Positions 50,908-61,389 are shown, counted from the first letter of the stretch. The stretch: 64,000 nt of DNA from Carboxylicivirga taeanensis (GCF_051851475.1 NZ_JBPUSJ010000001.1:124001-188000); one strand, 5' to 3'. Program-made: numbers and translations. Notes: a model not told the origin generated them from the letters alone.

Positions 50908-53502
50908 TTAGAAACTTTGCCCAATTACAAAATGGAACTGACTGCCTCCGGCATTTCTTCGGTATAAACTCTCGTCAAATCCATATCCCCAGTCGATACC
51001 CATTAACCCAAAGATTGGCAGGAAGATACGCAGACCAACCCCGGCGGATCGCTTGAGTTCAAACGGATTATAATCCTCATACTGACTCCAGGCATTACCT
51101 GCTTCGAGGAAAGCGAGTGCAAACACTGTTGCGGATGGCTGCAGTGCTAATGGATACCTGACTTCCATGGTTAACTTATTGTAAATGTTACCATCATAGG
51201 ATCCCTGTGTATTGTATGGGGTTAGCGAAGAATTTTCGTAACCCCGCAATCCAATGGTCTCACTTCCGTACATACTGTAGCCCGACATGCCATCACCTCC
51301 TAACACAAACTTCTCGAAGGGCGACTGAAGGTCTTTATTATAGTAACCAAGAAAACCCATTTCCATTTTTCCCATCACCACCAGTTTGTTGGCAGGGTCG
51401 ACAGGTTTGTAAACGGCACCTTTGAAACTCCACTTATGATATTCGATCCGTTGGTACTTTTCTTCATCTGTGGCTGTTGCCCAATTTTTTCCTTCCTGGA
51501 ATGCAGACCAAGGTGGCGTGAACTCAACCCCAACAGAAAAATCAGATCCCTGACGCGTGTAGATCGGATTATCGATCGACCGTCGGCTCAACATAACTTT
51601 AAAGTTAAGATTATTGGAAATTCCATTTTGCATAATAAAGTAATTCCAGTCGAGCAGATCGTAACGTTGGTAACTGACTTCTGTGTACAACGAAAAGAAA
51701 TCATCTGGCCATCGCAAGCGTTTACCGAAACCTAACGACACTCCGGAAATTTTCATGTGCTGATCAATGTCATCCGGATCCTGATAACCATAACCTCCGC
51801 CGTAGCCGTAGCCACCACCATATCCATAGCCACCACCGTAGCCTCCGTACCCGCCGCCGTAACTGTATCGCGGATCGTAATAGTTGGAACTTACACCAGT
51901 TTGAATAGAGTGGTAGATGGAGAAACTCAAGGAGTTAGGTTTCTTACCGCCTAACCAAGGCTCTGTAAACGACAGACTATAAGACTGATAGAACTTCCCA
52001 TTGGTTTGCGCTCGCAAGGCTAAAGTCTGACCATCACCAGTTGGTAGCGGGCGCCAAGCCTCTTTATTAAAAAAGTTACGCATTGAGAAGTTGGTGAATT
52101 TCAACCCTAAAGAACCCACAAACATACCAGCACCCCAACCACCTGATAATTCAATCTGGTCATTGGCTTTCTCTTCAAGCTGATACACAAGGTCAACCGT
52201 TCCGTTATCAGGATTTGGCTGCACATCAGGAGAAATGTTTTCCGGATCGAAATGACCCAGCTGAGCCAGCTCGCGTACAGTACGGATCAACTCAGACTTG
52301 CTAAACAGCTGTCCGGGCTTTGTTCTGATCTCACGACGCACTACGTGTTCGTGTGTTTTGGTATTACCACGGATAATCACCTTATTTATAGAGGCTTGCT
52401 GTCCTTCGTAGATACGCATTTCAATATCCACTGTATCTCCGCGAACGCCTGTTTCAACCGGTGTAATGTTAGAAAACAAATATCCGTTATCCATGTAGCG
52501 GCTATGTACCGCATCTTCATCACTAATTAAACGCTCATCGAGGTAAGTTTGATTGAAAACATCGCCTTTTTTGATTCGTAAGTCATAGGCTAACATCTCA
52601 GAAGGATAAATGGTATTACCCACCCATGTAATATCACCAAAATAATACTTATCTCCTTCTTCTACAACCAGTTTTACATCAACTGTATTATCCTCAAGGT
52701 TTTTAGATACCTCTTCAGTAACAATACGGGCATCACGATACCCCAACTCATTGTATTTATCAATAACTGCGGCTAAATCCTCCTCGTATTTCTCAACAAC
52801 AAACTTCTTGGTCCTGAAAAAGTTTAAGAGCTTGCCTTTCGCATTGGTTTTTTTCATGGTCCGATTTAACTTACTATCTGTAAGTACCTCATTTCCTTCA
52901 AACACCAAAGATCTGACTTTAACTTTGTCCTTTTTATCAACGTTAATATCGAGCGTAACATGGTTAGCTTTTGAAGGATCGTCCTTCTGAACAATGTTTA
53001 CTTCGGTATTGTAAAACCCTTTGCCAACAAAATAGTCTTTAATGTACTTTTCGGCTCGTGCGACCATAAACGGTGTCACCTGCGACCCCTTCATCATGGC
53101 CACTTTCTCTTCTACCGTTTCGATTTCGCTTTTCTTTAAACCAGAAAAATACATCTCGGAAAGACGTGGCCGTTCCTGCAGATATATTTCCAACCACACC
53201 TGACGACCTTCTATCTTTTTGGCCTTTATTTTTGCATCCGAAAAAAGTCCGTGCTGCCAGTAACGCCTAATTGCTTCAGACACCTCATCACCAGGTATGG
53301 TAATTTGCTGTCCCACTTTCAGTCCACTGATATTAACCAGAATTTTCGGGTCGAGATTTTTAACTCCCGTTACCTCAATATCTTCAATTATATATTTTCG
53401 AGGAGTGCCCGAGTATGATATATTTGGAACATCACTTGTTTGCCCATTTATATTAACAATGGATAATATAAAAAGGAAAACAAAGAATAACTTACTACGC
53501 AT
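50908..53502 (-). CDS. bamA: outer-membrane assembly factor BamA
   Basis: BamA inserts beta-barrel proteins into the outer membrane. The protein (about 864 residues from this start) has a signal peptide, five POTRA repeats (about 35-450), and a 16-strand barrel whose strands end in FHFVIGQSF, the usual terminal Phe signal. A Gly/Tyr-rich loop (about residue 550-570, repeats of YGGG) is inserted between early barrel strands. The start with MRSKLFF at 53502 fits a signal peptide better than the Met seven codons upstream. Confidence 0.95.
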   Translation of the reverse strand: MRSKLFFVFLFILSIVNINGQTSDVPNISYSGTPRKYIIEDIEVTGVKNLDPKILVNISGLKVGQQITIPGDEVSEAIRRYWQHGLFSDAKIKAKKIEGRQVWLEIYLQERPRLSEMYFSGLKKSEIETVEEKVAMMKGSQVTPFMVARAEKYIKDYFVGKGFYNTEVNIVQKDDPSKANHVTLDINVDKKDKVKVRSLVFEGNEVLTDSKLNRTMKKTNAKGKLLNFFRTKKFVVEKYEEDLAAVIDKYNELGYRDARIVTEEVSKNLEDNTVDVKLVVEEGDKYYFGDITWVGNTIYPSEMLAYDLRIKKGDVFNQTYLDERLISDEDAVHSRYMDNGYLFSNITPVETGVRGDTVDIEMRIYEGQQASINKVIIRGNTKTHEHVVRREIRTKPGQLFSKSELIRTVRELAQLGHFDPENISPDVQPNPDNGTVDLVYQLEEKANDQIELSGGWGAGMFVGSLGLKFTNFSMRNFFNKEAWRPLPTGDGQTLALRAQTNGKFYQSYSLSFTEPWLGGKKPNSLSFSIYHSIQTGVSSNYYDPRYSYGGGYGGYGGGYGYGGGYGYGGGYGYQDPDDIDQHMKISGVSLGFGKRLRWPDDFFSLYTEVSYQRYDLLDWNYFIMQNGISNNLNFKVMLSRRSIDNPIYTRQGSDFSVGVEFTPPWSAFQEGKNWATATDEEKYQRIEYHKWSFKGAVYKPVDPANKLVVMGKMEMGFLGYYNKDLQSPFEKFVLGGDGMSGYSMYGSETIGLRGYENSSLTPYNTQGSYDGNIYNKLTMEVRYPLALQPSATVFALAFLEAGNAWSQYEDYNPFELKRSAGVGLRIFLPIFGLMGIDWGYGFDESLYRRNAGGSQFHFVIGQSF

Positions 53503-53597
53503 ATTACCTTCCATGCAATTCAATAGTTTGTTCGTTTTAGGTCAGTCTGCTTCTTTCTTTTTTCGTCCCCTCACTCATTCTAACTGCTACTAACCAA

Positions 53598-54341
53598 TTA
53601 TTTTTTAATTTGATCGCCTGTTTTTCCGAAGCGTCTTTCGCGCCCCTGGAAATCAAGCAAAGCCCTGTAAAAATCATCTCTCCGAAAGTCGGGCCATAAA
53701 ATATTGCAGAAATATAGCTCAGAATAAGCTAACTGCCAAAGCAAAAAGTTACTTATTCGCTGTTCACCGCTTGTCCTAATCATTAGTTCAGGGTCGGGTA
53801 TACCAGCTGTTGCCATATAGCTTGACACTAGATCTGCATCAATATCATCGATACTTAACTCATTATTCTTAACCCGTTTAGCCACTCCTTTGAAGGCTTC
53901 AATAATCTCCCAGCGCGAGCTGTAACTGAGCGCCAAAGTAAGGGTTAATCCGGTATTTTCACTTGTTTTTTTTATACAGTCCTCAAGCTTGGCCTGAACA
54001 CCGCGAGGCAATGTTTCTTTACATCCGATGGCATTAAGCCTCACATTATTTTTCATTAAGGTGCCGGTTTCGGAACTTATTGTAGAAACCAAAAGACTCA
54101 TGAGCGCATCCACCTCTGTTTTGGGACGGCTCCAGTTCTCGGTGCTAAAGGCGTATAAAGTAAGGTACTTAATATTCAGTTCGGCAGCCGCTTCGGTAAC
54201 TTCTCTCACAGCAGTAACTCCATGCTTGTGACCAAACATACGCGAATTTCCCCGTTGTTTGGCCCATCGCCCGTTACCATCCATTATTATAGCTACATGA
54301 TTTGGCAGCCTATCTTGTATCAGTTCGTCTTTTAACGACAT
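53598..54341 (-). CDS. uppS: undecaprenyl diphosphate synthase UppS
   Basis: UppS makes the C55 lipid carrier for peptidoglycan and polysaccharide from FPP and isopentenyl diphosphate. The 247-residue cis-prenyltransferase has catalytic Asp21 in AIIMDGNGRWA, the GHKHG motif and TLYAFSTENWSRP, and near the C-terminus LMIRTSGEQRISNFLLWQ. It is directly before bamA in the same strand, as in most Bacteroidota. Confidence 0.97.
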   Translation of the reverse strand: MSLKDELIQDRLPNHVAIIMDGNGRWAKQRGNSRMFGHKHGVTAVREVTEAAAELNIKYLTLYAFSTENWSRPKTEVDALMSLLVSTISSETGTLMKNNVRLNAIGCKETLPRGVQAKLEDCIKKTSENTGLTLTLALSYSSRWEIIEAFKGVAKRVKNNELSIDDIDADLVSSYMATAGIPDPELMIRTSGEQRISNFLLWQLAYSELYFCNILWPDFRRDDFYRALLDFQGRERRFGKTGDQIKK

Positions 54342-54357
54342 ACTTTCAACGTGTCTT

Positions 54358-55122
54358 TTATTTTATACCATCATTACATTTGGTTTTACGCTTCAACATG
54401 CTAATTGTAACGTATACACCCGCAAACGATATCCAATCGTTATTGTGAGTAAAGGTGCTCTCTCCAAATCCGTATGGGTTGGAAGGATCAACACTCCCCG
54501 GTCCCACATAGTCTAAGTCATCAACAAACGTTTTTCGAACAGTCCATTCGGCACCAATCCGAACATATTTGTTAATCTTATACTTTGCACCTATACCGAA
54601 CGGCAAAGATAATATAAAACTTGTATTGCCCGCAGAATTTTCAATATCTGTATCAATTCTGTTATAAATAGTTGTAGCTAAACCGGCTGAGATATATGGC
54701 GTGAAGGTAGTTGTTGATATAAATTTATGGTCATACGACATGAAGTTAAACTCTATCTGTGCCGATACATCTCCGATACTTCTGCTGAAGGAATAATTAT
54801 TATCCGTTGTTTGTAAGTACTTTAAATCCTGCCCGTGATAATCACCACTTATCGTTCCCAGCAAAGCCATTCCTTTGAGCGCCACCCGGTCGGTAAACAC
54901 ATAGCGCCCTATTCCGCCAAAGGCCAAATGAGAATTAGCGAAGGGCACTCCTTTACTCAAATCACCAAAATAGTAGGATGTGCCGACAAAAGCTCCCAGT
55001 TCAAGTCTGTCTTGCGATTTTAAAGGCTGACTACCTAAGAGCAACACAATGAGCGCTATCAGATGGAGTACTCGTGAGATTATGTTTGAGAAAAACTCTC
55101 GATAATGTGTGGCTATTAGCAT
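54358..55122 (-). CDS. DUF6089-type outer-membrane beta-barrel protein
   Basis: The 254-residue protein has a signal peptide (LIVLLLGSQPLKSQ), then LELGAFVGTSYYFGDLSKG, the distinctive start of the DUF6089 family that lies next to uppS-bamA in Bacteroidota. The rest is a predicted 8-10 strand barrel. Function unknown. It is 16 bases upstream of uppS. Confidence 0.82.
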   Translation of the reverse strand: MLIATHYREFFSNIISRVLHLIALIVLLLGSQPLKSQDRLELGAFVGTSYYFGDLSKGVPFANSHLAFGGIGRYVFTDRVALKGMALLGTISGDYHGQDLKYLQTTDNNYSFSRSIGDVSAQIEFNFMSYDHKFISTTTFTPYISAGLATTIYNRIDTDIENSAGNTSFILSLPFGIGAKYKINKYVRIGAEWTVRKTFVDDLDYVGPGSVDPSNPYGFGESTFTHNNDWISFAGVYVTISMLKRKTKCNDGIK

Positions 55123-55227
55123 TTTAATTAAAAACCAGGATTATTTGGAAAGACATTGCTCATTAGTATTTACAATGATACATATGTTCAAACACTATTT
55201 CGGTAAAAATATTGCACTAAAATAATA

Positions 55228-56106
55228 TTAATTGCGCTTATCCACACCCCACATTAGCTTATTACGTAAAGTTGTAAAAAACGAATGTCCATCCAATTCA
55301 ATCACATTAATGCTAAATTCAGCTTTCTTCACTTTCAGGTTTACTGTATTTTCGAATACTTCACTCCTGGAGTCCAGCGAAGCCAAAAACTTAGAGTCCC
55401 GACCTTCTACCTTCAAGGTAACCTCCACATCCCTGGGCACGACAATGGGTCGAACATTTAGGTTATGTGGCGCTATGGGTGTAATTACCAAACATTTACT
55501 ATCCGGATGCAATATAGGACCACCCACACTCAAGGAGTAGGCGGTTGAACCAGTAGTGGTGCAAATGATTAGGCCATCGGCCCAAAAAGAGTTTAGAAAT
55601 TCATTATTGACATAGGTATGAACGGTAATCATGGCCGAACTATCGCGCTTAGATATGGCCAACTCGTTAAGGGCAAAATTACACTCTCCAAAATGGCTCC
55701 CTTCAGTTTCCAGCTGAAGTAAATCCAACTGACGCAAGCGGTAGTTTCCTTCAATCAATTTCCGCAAAGCCACTTTCATTTCACCTTGTGAGATATCTGC
55801 CAAAAACCCCAAACGGCCTGAATTTATCCCAACAATCGGTATTCCCTTATCTCGCACATAGGTAACTGACTCAAGAAATGTCCCATCACCTCCAATACTA
55901 AAGACCAGATCAACATTAATGATTTCATCATGGGTACTAAAGAACGCATCTACTTCGGGTTTCATCTTGACATTAGCCAGCAAGAAATCGTAAAATGGCT
56001 TGTGTATTATGACCTCTACCTCATTCTCCTTCAGAATTTGAAACAAGTTTTTACAGGCGTTAAAAAAAACCTCTCCAAACTGTTTCCCAAAAACCGCAAT
56101 CCGCAT
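55228..56106 (-). CDS. nadK: NAD kinase
   Basis: NadK phosphorylates NAD to NADP. The 292-residue protein has the nucleotide motif IGGDGTFLES (71-80), NSGRLGFLAD, the NELAISK stretch and TGSTAYSLSVGGPI. It forms one run with uppS and bamA. Confidence 0.96.
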   Translation of the reverse strand: MRIAVFGKQFGEVFFNACKNLFQILKENEVEVIIHKPFYDFLLANVKMKPEVDAFFSTHDEIINVDLVFSIGGDGTFLESVTYVRDKGIPIVGINSGRLGFLADISQGEMKVALRKLIEGNYRLRQLDLLQLETEGSHFGECNFALNELAISKRDSSAMITVHTYVNNEFLNSFWADGLIICTTTGSTAYSLSVGGPILHPDSKCLVITPIAPHNLNVRPIVVPRDVEVTLKVEGRDSKFLASLDSRSEVFENTVNLKVKKAEFSINVIELDGHSFFTTLRNKLMWGVDKRN

Positions 56107-56238
56107 AACGCTTCGTTTATCAATTAATATTATCTCTTACCTGCCTCTATTACATCCCTTTGTTGTGCGATCAGAAGCAGCACTTCATCTCGTCTAACGA
56201 ACGCATATGTTTACCACATCAAACACCAGTTCGGGCGT

Positions 56239-57678
56239 TTAAATGGCTAAATTAAAATGAACAAAAAAACCTTGCTGCCGATGCTTGTTAATGGCATAAT
56301 TAAAACTCCACACCATATCGTAAAAGGTCACAAAGTCAATTCCCGCTCCATAGCCATATTGCCAATCGTTTACAAAAGTATTAGTTATTGAGGGATTCTC
56401 TTGCCAAACATAGCCAAAATCATAAAACGCTTTTAGGTAAAAGGCATAGTTTACTTTTGCAAATTGAGTTAAGGGCATAAAACCAAGGTTTTTCACCCGC
56501 GGTTGCAGCAACGTAAACAGCAAATAATTTTTTGCAGTAAACTGGCGTGTTCCATCAATAACATACAGTTCGTAACCATTTAAAAAACTATCGTAACCAC
56601 TTCCGGCATTGAGAACATAGGGCAATGCATTACTGGAGTTGAGTTCTCCATGTAACATACTGGCCCAGTTCAGGCGATTATTGAGGCGAAAATGCTTATC
56701 CAGATACCCTCCCAACTTCAGGTTCTTTAACCCATCCTGCCATAAACCAAATCCTGACTGAACAGCCTCAAACTTTACCCTGGTTCCTTTGAGCGGGTAA
56801 ACTTTCGAATCCCGCTTATCGTGCTCAAATTCATAGGTAAGCTGCAAAAATTGAAGTTTATTGTCTCCCTCTGTAAGGTAAGCCGGATTTAGGTACAACA
56901 CTGAATCACTCACATTGAAGTGCTGGTAGCGCAATTCAAGTTTATGACGCTGATACAATCCGGCCCGCAAAGAATAATAGACAGCGCCCTCATAAGCCAT
57001 TTGAGCCATCTCATCGGTGAAAGCCGTAAAAACCTGCCGGTTATCAACAGTGCCATAAGGTATTTGATCGGCCATCCGAAAGCTAAACATTGCTCCCCAC
57101 CCGGCTTTTTTATTGTACTCTGGCGACGCATACCCCAATAAAATTTGGGTGGTATAACCTAAGCGAATCCGTGCCGTAATCTTTTCGTTCCGTCCTCTGA
57201 AATTATCGCGCTTGAGGTAAACCCCATAGTTAACACGTGACCAGTCACCGCTATTAAAAAATGAACTCAAGTTACGATCAGCCACCTCAAATATTGGAAA
57301 CACCCACCAATACCATCGCTCATCCACATTTATGTGAAAAACAACTGTATTATCAGACTGAATCGTATAGTGAACAGCGGCGAAATTAAATAAGGAGGTA
57401 TTGAGTAAATTATGCCGGCTCCGTCTGGAAATCTGACCAAGCCGGTTAACCAACAATCGATCGCCTTTCTTGAATATTAATTCATTGAGAATGACTTTCT
57501 GCCGGGTCACTTTATTACCGGTAATGATGATTTGCTGAACCAAAACATAGCCATCATCTGCTTGCTTTTTGCCTGTATCACTAGGAACCATGGCATCAAC
57601 AGACAGCCCACTCACATACATTACTATACACAAGTATAATAACCTGCCAGCCGAAACACATTCACCTATCATACACAA
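56239..57678 (-). CDS. BamA/TamA-like outer-membrane protein with one POTRA domain
   Basis: The 479-residue protein has a signal peptide (about 10-30), one POTRA-type repeat (about 45-120; VQQIIITGNKVTRQKVILNE), and a C-terminal Omp85 barrel (surface antigen D15) ending in a strand with FFVHFNLAI. It is far shorter than BamA and lacks the other POTRA repeats. It could be a two-partner secretion or lipid-handling Omp85. Partner not seen. Confidence 0.78.
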   Translation of the reverse strand: MCMIGECVSAGRLLYLCIVMYVSGLSVDAMVPSDTGKKQADDGYVLVQQIIITGNKVTRQKVILNELIFKKGDRLLVNRLGQISRRSRHNLLNTSLFNFAAVHYTIQSDNTVVFHINVDERWYWWVFPIFEVADRNLSSFFNSGDWSRVNYGVYLKRDNFRGRNEKITARIRLGYTTQILLGYASPEYNKKAGWGAMFSFRMADQIPYGTVDNRQVFTAFTDEMAQMAYEGAVYYSLRAGLYQRHKLELRYQHFNVSDSVLYLNPAYLTEGDNKLQFLQLTYEFEHDKRDSKVYPLKGTRVKFEAVQSGFGLWQDGLKNLKLGGYLDKHFRLNNRLNWASMLHGELNSSNALPYVLNAGSGYDSFLNGYELYVIDGTRQFTAKNYLLFTLLQPRVKNLGFMPLTQFAKVNYAFYLKAFYDFGYVWQENPSITNTFVNDWQYGYGAGIDFVTFYDMVWSFNYAINKHRQQGFFVHFNLAI

Positions 57679-57688
57679 TCATTTTTCC

Positions 57689-58354
57689 CTACATATTCAA
57701 ATACCTCATCAGCGCATCGTAGTTTTTTTTCACAGTATCATCATATGAGTTATCGCCAACATAAGTTGTTTTAACTGAATAATTGTATCTATCAAAGGCG
57801 TTTAGAACAGGTTGCACATCGATTCGATTTAGTTTTATTGCCACACACAACCGCTCTGAACCAACTGGTTGAGAAACATACAAGCTCAATATTTTAGCAT
57901 CTGCATCCTCCACAACCCTTGATATTTCGGCCAGGGAGTAATCGTGCGGCATTAGCTCCAACTCAATGATACCACCCGCCGTGTGGGCCGCAATCAGATC
58001 TGCAAAGGTGTGTAACAAATCACTCTGAGTTATTAAGCCCAGATAGTCCTCATTTTTATCCAATACAGGTACAATGGTGAGCTTTAGGCGGGAAGCTACT
58101 TCAATAACATCAAATATGTGCTGATGCTCAAATACATATGGCCTGGCATAGGACAAAGAGTGGTTCCCCAAAGCTTCTTCCGCTTTATTCAGATCGTAGA
58201 TATCAACATCACTTATTACCCCCAAAAAGGCACGGTTGTTAACAATGGGCAGATGAGACACCCTAAATACTTCCATCCAGTTAAGCGCATCAAGTCCCGT
58301 GTCTGAGGTTTTTAGAGACGGTACAACTTCTGATATTAATTCTTTTGCCAACAT
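57689..58354 (-). CDS. CBS-pair protein with C-terminal ACT-like domain
   Basis: The 221-residue protein has two CBS domains (about 1-60 and 68-125; SHLPIVNNRAFLGVISDVDIYDL and IVPVLDKNEDYLGLITQSDLLH) and a C-terminal beta-alpha fold (about 140-215) that looks ACT-like. CBS pairs bind adenine nucleotides. Neither enzyme nor channel is attached, so it is a free regulatory protein. It lies 11 bases upstream of the Omp85-like gene. Confidence 0.82.
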   Translation of the reverse strand: MLAKELISEVVPSLKTSDTGLDALNWMEVFRVSHLPIVNNRAFLGVISDVDIYDLNKAEEALGNHSLSYARPYVFEHQHIFDVIEVASRLKLTIVPVLDKNEDYLGLITQSDLLHTFADLIAAHTAGGIIELELMPHDYSLAEISRVVEDADAKILSLYVSQPVGSERLCVAIKLNRIDVQPVLNAFDRYNYSVKTTYVGDNSYDDTVKKNYDALMRYLNM

Positions 58355-58523
58355 AGATTACTTTTCGAAATACTTTATAATTTTGCGCGACAACTGAAAA
58401 CCCTTTTACGGTGTAATTGTTTGAGTATTAAAAATACTGTCAAACATTATAACAAACAAAAATAGACGATAGTTTATTTTGCATTTAATCACTCCGAATA
58501 GGGTGTTCATCAATAAAAGAATA

Positions 58524-59243
58524 ATGACAAAACTAAGTGTTAACATAAACAAAGTTGCAACACTTCGAAATTCAAGAGGTGGGAATACGCCCAGTGTATT
58601 GAAAGCAGCTGTTGATGTTCAGGAATTTGGTGGTGATGGTGTAACAGTTCACCCAAGACCAGATGAGCGCCACATCAGGTATAAAGATGTGTATGATATT
58701 CGCCCGGTGATTAAAACAGAATTTAACATTGAAGGCTACCCGTCAAAAGAGTTTATCGATCTTGTTTTGGCCGTTCGCCCGCACCAGGTGACCCTGGTAC
58801 CCGATCCACCAGAAGCCTTAACTTCCAATGCCGGTTGGGATACGGTTACTAACATGAGTTTTCTGCAAGATGTTATTGGTCGATTCAGCGAAGCAGGCAT
58901 ACGTACTTCTATTTTTGTGGACACCGACCTAAAAAATATCGAAGCGGCGGTAAAAACTTGCACGGATCGTATTGAACTGTACACTGAACCTTACGCCACA
59001 CATTTTGCCAAAGATCGTGAAGCAGCCATTGCCCCTTTTGTGGCAGCCGCTGAACTGGCGAATAAAATAGGTTTAAAAATCAATGCCGGACACGATCTGA
59101 ACCTGGACAACCTAAAGTATTTTAACGAGTGTATTCCCTACCTAAAAGAGGTTTCAATAGGCCATGCGCTCATTAGTGATGCTCTTTACATAGGGCTTGA
59201 AAGAACCATACAGCTTTACCAGCAGCAACTTGTAAAAAGGTAA
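58524..59243 (+). CDS. pdxJ: pyridoxine 5'-phosphate synthase PdxJ
   Basis: PdxJ closes the pyridine ring of vitamin B6 from 1-deoxyxylulose 5-phosphate and aminoacetone 3-phosphate. The 239-residue barrel has LSVNINKVATLRNSRGGNTP, GVTVHPRPDERHI, LVPDPPEALTSNAGWD and GHDLNLDNL. The start at 58524 avoids an upstream in-frame extension that is unlike the family. Confidence 0.95.
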   Translation: MTKLSVNINKVATLRNSRGGNTPSVLKAAVDVQEFGGDGVTVHPRPDERHIRYKDVYDIRPVIKTEFNIEGYPSKEFIDLVLAVRPHQVTLVPDPPEALTSNAGWDTVTNMSFLQDVIGRFSEAGIRTSIFVDTDLKNIEAAVKTCTDRIELYTEPYATHFAKDREAAIAPFVAAAELANKIGLKINAGHDLNLDNLKYFNECIPYLKEVSIGHALISDALYIGLERTIQLYQQQLVKR

Positions 59244-59246
59244 TGC

Positions 59247-60053
59247 ATGAAATTATATCATCGCGAATATGGTAAAAATGGCCCGGCACTGGTAATTTTG
59301 CATGGGCTCTATGGCTCCTCCGACAATTGGGTGTCGATAGCACGTCAGCTAGAAAACGACTATCGCATTTACCTAATTGACCAAAGGAATCATGGCCAGT
59401 CGCCACACAGCGATGAACACAATTACGAGAGCATGTCGAAGGATTTGCTTGAGTTTTTTGATGCCAACAAAATTGACAAAGCGCACCTGGCAGGACACTC
59501 AATGGGTGGAAAAACTGCAATGCGCTTTGCTTTGGCTTATCCTGAACGCATCAATAAGCTGGTTATACTCGACATTGCCCCTAAGTCTTATGCCTCATTC
59601 AGCAACTACGCTCAAATAACTAATAACCATCATTCGATTATTGACAGCCTGCTAAAATTGCAACTTGACGCGGCTGAGTCGAGACGCGATATCGATCGTC
59701 AGCTCAGCGCAAGCCTGCCAAATGTGAAACTTCGACAGTTCTTGCTTAAAAACGTTGAACGCAAAAAAGGGGGCACCTATCAATGGAGCTTAAACTTGCC
59801 GGTTATAAAAAGCACGCTTGATCAAATTATGGATGGGTTTTCGCAACTGAATCCAGACGACCACCACTCCACAATTCCGTCGATTTTTATCAGAGGTGAA
59901 GAATCGGACTACATCATGGATGAAGACACCCTTATCATCCGTAAGTTTTTTAAAAATGCAGAAGTGGTAAGCATTCCTAAAGCCGGCCACTGGCTCCATG
60001 CCGAGCAACCCGACTTACTGATTAAAACACTGGCCTATTTCCTGCTGGACTAG
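59247..60053 (+). CDS. alpha/beta hydrolase, YbfF/esterase-like
   Basis: The 268-residue protein has ILHGLYGSSDNW, DQRNHGQSPH, the nucleophile elbow AGHSMGGKTA with Ser near residue 90, and a late GHWLHAEQP His. This set resembles YbfF-type acyl-CoA/thioester esterases. It begins 3 bases after pdxJ, so they are co-transcribed. Substrate unknown. Confidence 0.86.
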   Translation: MKLYHREYGKNGPALVILHGLYGSSDNWVSIARQLENDYRIYLIDQRNHGQSPHSDEHNYESMSKDLLEFFDANKIDKAHLAGHSMGGKTAMRFALAYPERINKLVILDIAPKSYASFSNYAQITNNHHSIIDSLLKLQLDAAESRRDIDRQLSASLPNVKLRQFLLKNVERKKGGTYQWSLNLPVIKSTLDQIMDGFSQLNPDDHHSTIPSIFIRGEESDYIMDEDTLIIRKFFKNAEVVSIPKAGHWLHAEQPDLLIKTLAYFLLD

Positions 60054-60772
60054 GCATGCTCAACAGCATCCTCATCAATTAACTCTTCTCCTTTAAAGCG
60101 CAGAAATAGCTGAGCCGTTGCCAAAACATCCTTCTCACAATACCTGGCAATGCGGTCAATGTCATTTTCTTCATAAAAAACACTTGCCACCTGGCTCCCA
60201 TCAATATCATCCTTGGGTGATGGAATCTTAAAAATAGTGGTCAGCAAATTTAAAGAAGTATAGTGCTTATAATCCCCAAATTTCCACATATCCATCGTAT
60301 CTAAAAACTTAACTTCCCAGGGTTTTTTGCCGGCAACATCCAATATGGGTGGTAAACGCACTCCATTAATCAGCATGCGCCGTGCGATGTAAGGGAAATC
60401 AAATTCTTTGGCATTATGTCCACAGATATTTTTTTGTGCATCGCGCGCAAAATGATTGAGCATCTGTCCAAAATCTTCGAGCAGCACCAGCTCATTATCA
60501 CCGGCAAATGATTTCACTCTAAAAATACGATTTCCGCCCCGAGCTGAAATTACCCCAACCGAGATACAAATTATCTTACCAAACTCGGCATAGATACCTG
60601 CTCTTCCGTAAACATCTGCAGCCGACTCGGACTCCTGACGAAAGTAGGCCGATTTTTTTTCCCACAAACCCTGCAACTCCTCACTAACGTGATCAAAAGA
60701 CGCTTCCTGCGGAACCGTTTCAATATCAAGAAACATGATATCCTCCACTCTAACATTATCAAGCATAGGCAC
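60050..60772 (-). CDS. PolB-like 3'-5' exonuclease
   Basis: The 240-residue protein is a DEDDy-type exonuclease of the family annotated as PolB-like 3'-5' exonuclease. It shows FLDIETVPQ (Exo I Asp-Glu), GHNAKEFDFPYIARR (Exo II), TMDMWKFGDYKHYTSLN and YCEKDVLATAQLF (Exo III). No polymerase domain is attached. It overlaps the end of the esterase by four bases (tail to tail) and udk by one base. Confidence 0.88.
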   Translation of the reverse strand: MPMLDNVRVEDIMFLDIETVPQEASFDHVSEELQGLWEKKSAYFRQESESAADVYGRAGIYAEFGKIICISVGVISARGGNRIFRVKSFAGDNELVLLEDFGQMLNHFARDAQKNICGHNAKEFDFPYIARRMLINGVRLPPILDVAGKKPWEVKFLDTMDMWKFGDYKHYTSLNLLTTIFKIPSPKDDIDGSQVASVFYEENDIDRIARYCEKDVLATAQLFLRFKGEELIDEDAVEHA

Positions 60773-61389
60773 TAGTTTAAACTGGTTATATTGCGTTCTA
60801 TAAAGTGAGTTAGTATATTAATCGCTATACGGTTATTACCACCTTGCGGCACAATCAAATCGGCATAACGTTTAGTGGGTTCTATAAACTGAAGATGACT
60901 GGGCTTAACCGTTTCTTCATAGCGGTCGAGCACCATGTTAACCGTTCTGCCCCGCTCCATAATATCGCGCTGAATAACACGGGCCAAACGATCATCAGCA
61001 TCAGCATGCACAAACACCTTCAAATCCATCAACTCCCGCAATTGTGCATGACCTAAAATCAAAATCCCTTCCACAATTATTACATCACGGGGCACCACCT
61101 CAACAGTTTCGTCGGCGCGCGTGCAAGTTAAATAAGAATATTGTGGCATTGCGACCGACCGCCCTGCTTTTAGTTCTGAGATGTGCTTAATCAGCAAGTC
61201 CCACTCAATGGCATTAGGGTGGTCAAAATTTATTTTTTGCCGTTCTTCAAGTGGCAAATGCCGGCTGTCTTTATAGTAAGAGTCTTGAGGCAGAACAGCT
61301 ACTTCTCCCCGTGGCAATTGTTCCATTATTTTGCGAACAACTGTTGTTTTACCCGAACCGGTTCCTCCGGCTATACCAATTATCAGCAT
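60772..61389 (-). CDS. udk: uridine kinase
   Basis: Udk phosphorylates uridine and cytidine for pyrimidine salvage. The 205-residue protein has the Walker A GGTGSGKTT (8-16), DSYYKD and the FDHPNAIEWDLL region, and RIQRDIMERGR late on (here RVIQRDIMERGR). Its last base overlaps the exonuclease gene start, so they are coupled. Confidence 0.96.
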   Translation of the reverse strand: MLIIGIAGGTGSGKTTVVRKIMEQLPRGEVAVLPQDSYYKDSRHLPLEERQKINFDHPNAIEWDLLIKHISELKAGRSVAMPQYSYLTCTRADETVEVVPRDVIIVEGILILGHAQLRELMDLKVFVHADADDRLARVIQRDIMERGRTVNMVLDRYEETVKPSHLQFIEPTKRYADLIVPQGGNNRIAINILTHFIERNITSLN

